Assembly (NCBI GenBank): GCA_015680685.1
Contig: MNCI01018050.1
Span: 87,714 to 147,282, forward strand
Source: Gnetum montanum
Lineage: Eukaryota; Streptophyta; Gnetopsida; Gnetales; Gnetaceae
DNA: 59,569 nucleotides
Direction of reading: 5' to 3'
Positions 54,746 to 59,569 of the stretch are shown here, in pieces (position 1 is the stretch's first letter; each line of letters starts with the position of its first letter). Made by a program: the position numbers and the translations under genes. The notes under the pieces are model-generated. The model did no database searches. It was not told the DNA's origin and saw only the letters and a list, made by a program, of their open reading frames with translations.

Positions 54746-54750
54746 ATTGC
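54746..54750. repeat. Target duplication of D, right copy (ATTGC)
   Basis: Identical to 45059-45063. Confidence 0.9.
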
Positions 54751-55170
54751 TAGTTCAAAGATGAAAAGTAATGGCTCGAGCATCCTTATCTATAACCATT
54801 GTATATTCAAGTAGCAATTTACTAGAAAGTTGTACTTTGCTAAGTATGCTTTAAATAATGAACTCCAAGCTGAGCCCTAATCTCATAATTTTTTCATGTG
54901 TTGCTTAGCTTTCATTTTTCTAATAGTTTATTTCTTTTTTTAAAAACTATACAAGTTTTATACATAGTAAGGAAAAGAAAATTGAATTCCATCTCTTTGT
55001 GAAAAAGACTACATCAGTCACAAATACTAATGTAGAATAAATAGAAAGAAAAAAAAATGAATTTGTTTATGAAATAGTGAATTTGTTTATAGAATCATCT
55101 ACATTTTTAATAAATGTAAAAAATCTAATTTCACATTAATTTTTTATTGTAAAAATTTGTTGCTTATTTT
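54746..55170 (+). repeat. Local duplication copy 1, right half (right of D)
   Basis: GAGCATCCTTATCTATAACC and GAATTTGTTTATAGAATC correspond to AAGCATCTTTATCTATAGTC and GAGTTTGTTTATAAAATC in copy 2 (56361-56790). Confidence 0.65.
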
Positions 55171-55711
55171 TGCTTTGAAAAATCATAGATGCTAATATAC
55201 TTAAATTAGAAAGTGTGAATGCAAATGTGAGGTGCAAGAATAGACATTACTAAAAGTGTTATACAAGATGGGAGACCAAATGAATAAAATGACAACTAAT
55301 CAGAAATAGTTTAAGTTTTTAGATGTTCATAAGAACATGAACATAAGCAAGAATGTTATTTTTTCCCTAGTTAAAATGACTGATGAAAGAGGACAACGGA
55401 ATACGCATGGGTCTTGCTGGAGACAATAAGAGACACATTGGTCATGGAAGAAGTTAAAGCAATGATGTCAAAGTTGTCAATGCCATTAAATTTTTTTTTT
55501 TTTGAAAGGTAATAATGTTTTCACTCTCCTCAACAAATATATGTGTTGGATTGCATCTAAGGGATAGATGTCAATGAAAAATAACCCCATGGAACCCTCA
55601 AAACATAACCAAGATACATTATTCTCATGATAATAAAATTCTTTTTCTTTGCTTATTATATTATAATAAAATGTTATGTCCACTTGACACTTTTCTTAGC
55701 ATTGCAAACCA
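55171..55711. other. AT-rich spacer between duplication copies
   Basis: No gene or element end was seen. It contains a T run at about 55490-55503. Confidence 0.5.
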
Positions 55712-56790
55712 CATGTCACAATGTTGATTTTATTATCCTCTTTCCTGCAACTTATACATGAGTGATCATCCAAAGCCATACATAATCCATTGTTTTGAAT
55801 ACCAAAAATTTAAACTTTTCTGCTTATATTTTGTAACACTCAAACATATGCTTTTCTACTTATGTTTTGCAACATTCATGCAAACTCTATTGAAAAAACC
55901 TCATATTACAGCATGGATTTTCAGCTATGCATCAAAAGAATCTGATACATGGAACCATGGAATCGAGAATTCATGATTTTAAAATGGGCTCTAATTTGGG
56001 TAACACCAAAACAAATGGGTACGGATTGGTAAGCAAGGATATGAATTTAAAAAGTTAAAATATATTTGTTAAAAGAAAAAGATAGCAATTTTTAGGAATT
56101 TTTACAAATCTTAAATTAAGTGTATTTTTGCATTTGTATTTTAGGTAAGAATGTAAGAGATTTGTGTTAGATTTTTTAATTACTTGATATCTTTGTAGCT
56201 AAATATAAATATTTGTCCAAAAAGTACAAATGCAAATTTATGGCACTTCTGTAGGTGAACTTGTACCTACCATGAACAGTTCGTGAAATTTCCATCAAAT
56301 TCAAGAATCTCCAATGCATAGATTTTGAGGTATCAAAAACCTCAATACAATGTGGATTGCTGGTTCATGATGAAGAGGCAATGCCTTAAGCATCTTTATC
56401 TATAGTCATGGTATATTCCTTATTTATAGTCATGGTATATTCCAGGATCCATTTAATAGCAAGTTCTCACAGTTTCAAGCTCATAATCTCCAAGCTGTTA
56501 TAATCTCACAATTTCTTCATGTACTCTCACAATTTCATATGTTGTTCAGCTTTCATTTTTCCAGTAGTTTATTTTAATATGAGTTTTATATTCAATAATC
56601 CCAAGTAAACAATGATTGAAAGAAAATGCAGTTTATCTATTTGTACAAAAGACTACAGAATTTTTACACAATAATGTAGAATTAAGAGAGAAAAACAAAA
56701 AATGAAGTTGTTTCCAGAATAGCGAGTTTGTTTATAAAATCCTGTACATTTTCAATAAATGAAAAAAAATTCATTTCTCACATATTTGTT
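55712..56790 (+). repeat. Local duplication copy 2 with the empty D site
   Basis: It matches copy 1 on both sides of the D insertion. TGTGGATTGCTGGTTC (56351-56366) corresponds to CTGGTGGATTGC plus TAGTTC around D, with no element in between. About 400 bases (roughly 55935-56345) are present here but not in copy 1. TTATCTATAGTCATGGTATA is itself duplicated near 56398-56440. Confidence 0.65.
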
Positions 56791-56859
56791 GAGACCAACC
56801 TCACCCATGCTAGGCATAGGACCTTTTTTGAACAAGTTTTGTATTTTAAAAAAAATCAA

Positions 56860-56892
56860 AATAATAATAATAATAATAATAAATAAATAAAT
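56860..56892 (+). repeat. Microsatellite (AAT)n then (AAAT)n
   Basis: About seven AAT units followed by three AAAT units. A (TTA)n run also lies at about 57899-57917. Confidence 0.9.
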
Positions 56893-57097
56893 TTAAAAAT
56901 AGAGCGCAATGAGCTTGCATATGGCCATTGTCCATGTGCTGGTGGGCTTTGTTGGCCCATAAAAAATAGATTTTAAAACGTTGATCAAGCATCCACCCAT
57001 GACTTATGACCCATGATGATTATCCTGTTTTGTTTTTTTTCTTTTTGCAGCGATATGAGGAAAAAGGCAAAAATAATTCACGGCAAATATGGCTGGT

Positions 57098-57140
57098 AGT
57101 TTAGGGTTAGGGTTTTCTCCCGCAAGGCCTCTATAAAGAG
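57098..57140 (+). promoter_or_regulatory. Promoter-like stretch with telobox and TATA box in element G
   Basis: TTTAGGGTTAGGGTTTT (57100-57116) is nearly two plant telomere repeats and contains the telobox TTAGGGTTT; CTATAAAGAGG follows about 15 bases on (57131). Teloboxes sit close to the TATA box or start site in many plant translation-related genes. Here it precedes a likely transcribed leader and gag. It could alternatively be a host promoter left of the element. Confidence 0.45.
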
Positions 57141-58071
57141 GGAGGAAGCCAAAGTTTAGGAGGGAGAAGGGCCGAAGTCTCTCAGGGACGATAGTCTCTC
57201 TCTACGTTGTAGAAAAGGGCTAGAATTGGCAATTGGGCTGGTGGCCAATCTTTCACCAATCTTTCTTTTTGAAATGCATAGCGGTTGGCAGTGCATGTCC
57301 ATCAGCAGCCTCTATTTTATTTTGTTCTTCTATGTTTGCCTCTTGTTTCTGTGAACGGCACACATCTGACAGCAATGCACGTGATAGACAGCTGCAACGA
57401 CACCCGCATCTCAGCGACATACAACAATATCAAAAATGTTTGGCATTTTCAATTACAAATATTTAATATTTTCAGCATTTCCAAACATGTTACTGGTACA
57501 TTGTGTCGTGTATCACTTTATGCACTAATTTTAAACATTTTTTTAATGCTTAAACTTTATTGTTTTATAATTCAAAGCAGTAGCATTCCTTTTTTTTTTG
57601 CTTTCAGATCCACAAATCTTTAGATACTAATATATTACAATTTTCAACTTGTAAACCGTTTTCAATTGGAAACTCCCCTGTTGCATTATTCTATTTCGTT
57701 ACGTTGCCCTTATAAGTATAGTTTTCTTGTCTGCATTTGCAATACAGTAGTAAGTATAAGTTTATGCTTACGTGCAATCTGCTTGTTAAAATTCGGTAAC
57801 TGCGTCTACTGCCAACTGCCAACGATGTGCCCTTTTCTGATGTAGTTTAAATTGTATAAGCATTTTAATCCCAGATTACTTTGAAATAGTTAAGCTTCAT
57901 TATTATTATTATTATTGTCACATGGCCCTCCTTCTAGCGCCAAAAAGGTGTTGATGTGTAAATTTTGGACACACCGCCTACATCTGTGAAATCTCGTTTT
58001 AGGAGACTATTGCCTAGGGCTCCTCCAGTGTTTTTTTTTTATTTTCTTTAATTTTCACAGTTTATTAGCAT

Positions 58072-59569
58072 ATGACATTTCTTGTTATTTTTCATTTTAT
58101 GAGTGACTTTTCTTACGGAGTATCTCAACAAAGAACTCATACTCCTACCCCTAGTCAACCAGCTACTCGTCAATCTACTTTGAGAAAACAACGAGCCTCA
58201 CTTTTTCCAAGTTCAATTCCTAAAAAACCTCAGACTAAGATGGTAGCCCATCAAGCCCCAGCTCCCTTAGTGAGAAACCCTTTTAACTTTCATAATTATC
58301 ATGACATACCAAAATCCCTTCAAAACATAAATCTGTTCTTTGATCCTACAACCCCTACAAATGATGCCCGCCAACACATACAATGTTTTGAAACCTTATT
58401 AGGGATCCACAACATTGTACATAATGATGTAGCATGCAGGGTGTTTGTAACAACATTTAGGACAAAAGAAACCCAATGGTTCTTAATGCTTCCTGATGCC
58501 TCTATTAACACATGGCAAGAATTCAAAAACAAGTTCTTGAATCAATTTGAGAAATTTACAAGCCCTGATATCGCGTCAAGCAACTTTACTAGCCTAAGAA
58601 AGCTACCCAGGGAAAATGTTAGGGATTATAACCTTAAATTCCTTCATCAACTTGCCTATGTGCCAAATGAGATGTGACCACAACCAGATGGTATATTCTC
58701 AACTTCTATCTCTCTACCATCGATCCATTCTTCACTTATGCCATTAAATCTAATTCTAATATAATAAAAATACAAAGTGCAATGTCAAAAGCTATGGAAT
58801 TAGAGCAAATAACCCTTATGAATAGCATCCAAACCCAATTTGGGATGATGAGTGTTAGTAACCCTATGCAATCAAACCCACTCCTACCAACTATTCAAAC
58901 ATCTAATATCATGCCTCAAGTTGTCTCTCCCTTTTAATCAACTCAACCTTTAAGTAATTACTCACAAGGCCCCATGTCTTCTTCATTCTTACCATCCAAC
59001 ACTAGTTTGAATGATGACCAATCAAAAGCCTTGGGTCAATCCATTATCAACCCAAACAGGACATCAAATTCTGTTGAACCACCAACCCAAACTCAAAATC
59101 AGATAACCCAAATACTCACTTCACTACAAAAACTATCCAATGAATTGGTTGAGCTAAAGAGAAACAATAACAAAAGCCTTATACAACTAGATAAACCAAG
59201 TGCATCAATCAACGATGATTATTTTCTTCTTCATAATACAAGGTAACATTCTGAAAAGGCTTGTCCTCAATTCATGGCATTGTATGGTGACAATACCCAA
59301 GGGAAAAAAATGGGAAAACCCCTATCATGGTTCTTGATGTACCTCATGAGACAAAAAATGAAAAGGTTTCCTCATTAGAACAAGTTATGGTAGGCGACCC
59401 TAACCCACACAACACTCGCTACTGCAAAATCAGTGACATTATGAATACTACACAACAACAAACTAGGAACAATTTCTATACACCTCCAAACAAAAGAGTT
59501 CCTATTCAAAACAATGCAAACAATGAATCTGGGTCATCCCAAGTAATTGCCCCACAACAACCAAACCCC
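58072..59569 (+). pseudogene. gag: Element G gag (partial, broken)
   Basis: The first frame (58072-58677, 201 codons) has a Thr/Pro/Gln-rich start, then the capsid domain at about residues 75-195: RNPFNFHNYHDIPKSLQNIN, FFDPTTPTNDARQHIQCFET and ASINTWQEFKNKFLNQFEKF. A frame change near 58672 leads to WYILNFYLSTIDPFFTYAIK, AMSKAMELEQITLMNS and, after one TAA, a Ser/Asn/Gln-rich region with a helix SLQKLSNELVELKRNNNK. Another TAA and a shift in an A-run near 59307 precede PNPHNTRYCKISDIMNTT. It ends at the window edge before any protease. The later start ATG at 58099 is also possible. Confidence 0.7.

Larger units (their letters stand above)
56787..59569 (+). mobile_element. Element G: 5' part of another Ty3-gypsy element, runs off the right edge
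   Basis: TGTTGAGACC at 56787 appears just where duplication copy 2 loses similarity to copy 1, a plausible LTR start. A promoter-like stretch follows at 57098-57140, then leader and a gag frame from 58072. The end of the LTR and the PBS are unclear: GGAGACTATTGCCTAGGG near 57997 is a weak tRNA-Asp-like candidate. Protein similarity is to Ty3-gypsy gag but distinct from A-E. Confidence 0.55.

Noticed and set aside
57233-57623. Host gene exons at 57233-57623
   Set aside because: Overlapping frames of 77 and 112 codons have no domain or clear splice sites; the stretch fits better as LTR or leader of element G, though a host origin is not excluded.

Overview
The window is plant nuclear DNA. It is AT-rich, eukaryotic in character, and almost wholly made of decayed LTR retrotransposons. 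I found no intact host gene, rRNA, tRNA or bacterial feature. The long, nested, heavily mutated Ty3-gypsy elements, with PBSs matching tRNA-Asp and a gag/pol resembling the Athila/Tat branch, point to a large-genome plant. A gymnosperm is plausible, but the sequence alone does not prove it.

Layout, left to right. (1) 1-94: tip of a minus-strand LTR running off the left edge. (2) 1763-21547: element A, a roughly 13.2 kb Ty3-gypsy relic (LTR, gag, PR-RT-RH-IN and a long extra 3' ORF), interrupted inside its 3' LTR by element B (14864-21445). B is a deletion derivative lacking RT, RNase H and most of IN. (3) 23311-29417: element F, a non-autonomous Ty1-copia element with roughly 1.12 kb LTRs, a tRNA-iMet PBS, gag, no pol and a perfect ATAAA target duplication. 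(4) 31199-36934: element C on the minus strand, a gag-only relative of A/B/D with an ATGGT duplication. (5) 42338-43692: element E, a truncated minus-strand LTR plus start of gag. (6) 45064-54745: element D, a near full-length Ty3-gypsy element with an ATTGC duplication. (7) 56787 to the end: element G, the start of another Ty3-gypsy element running off the right edge. The rest is AT-rich sequence with short tandem repeats and fragments. Two runs of N interrupt B (17857-18578) and D (45680-46058).

How the parts relate. A, B, C, D and E share the LTR ends TGATG...CATCA, the PBS, the PPT core GGGGGTA and the start of gag, so they form one superfamily of subfamilies. D and A have or had full pol; B and C lack it and could only have moved using enzymes from others. 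Every pol here is broken. Stops are mostly the C-to-T or G-to-A kind expected from decay of methylated DNA, and catalytic residues are lost (RT FMDG in D and FIDH in A; protease NSS in A; an integrase Asp in A).

Most notable: (a) A and F, from two different superfamilies, each carry an internal stretch with the same iterated motif as their own LTR U3 plus a TATA-like box, upstream of an extra 3' ORF, suggesting an internal promoter; (b) A's extra ORF resembles the plant transposon-associated domain followed by coiled coil; (c) short palindromes are iterated in the U3; (d) a PPT-like 11-mer recurs inside the elements; (e) a diverged local duplication preserves the empty site of D.
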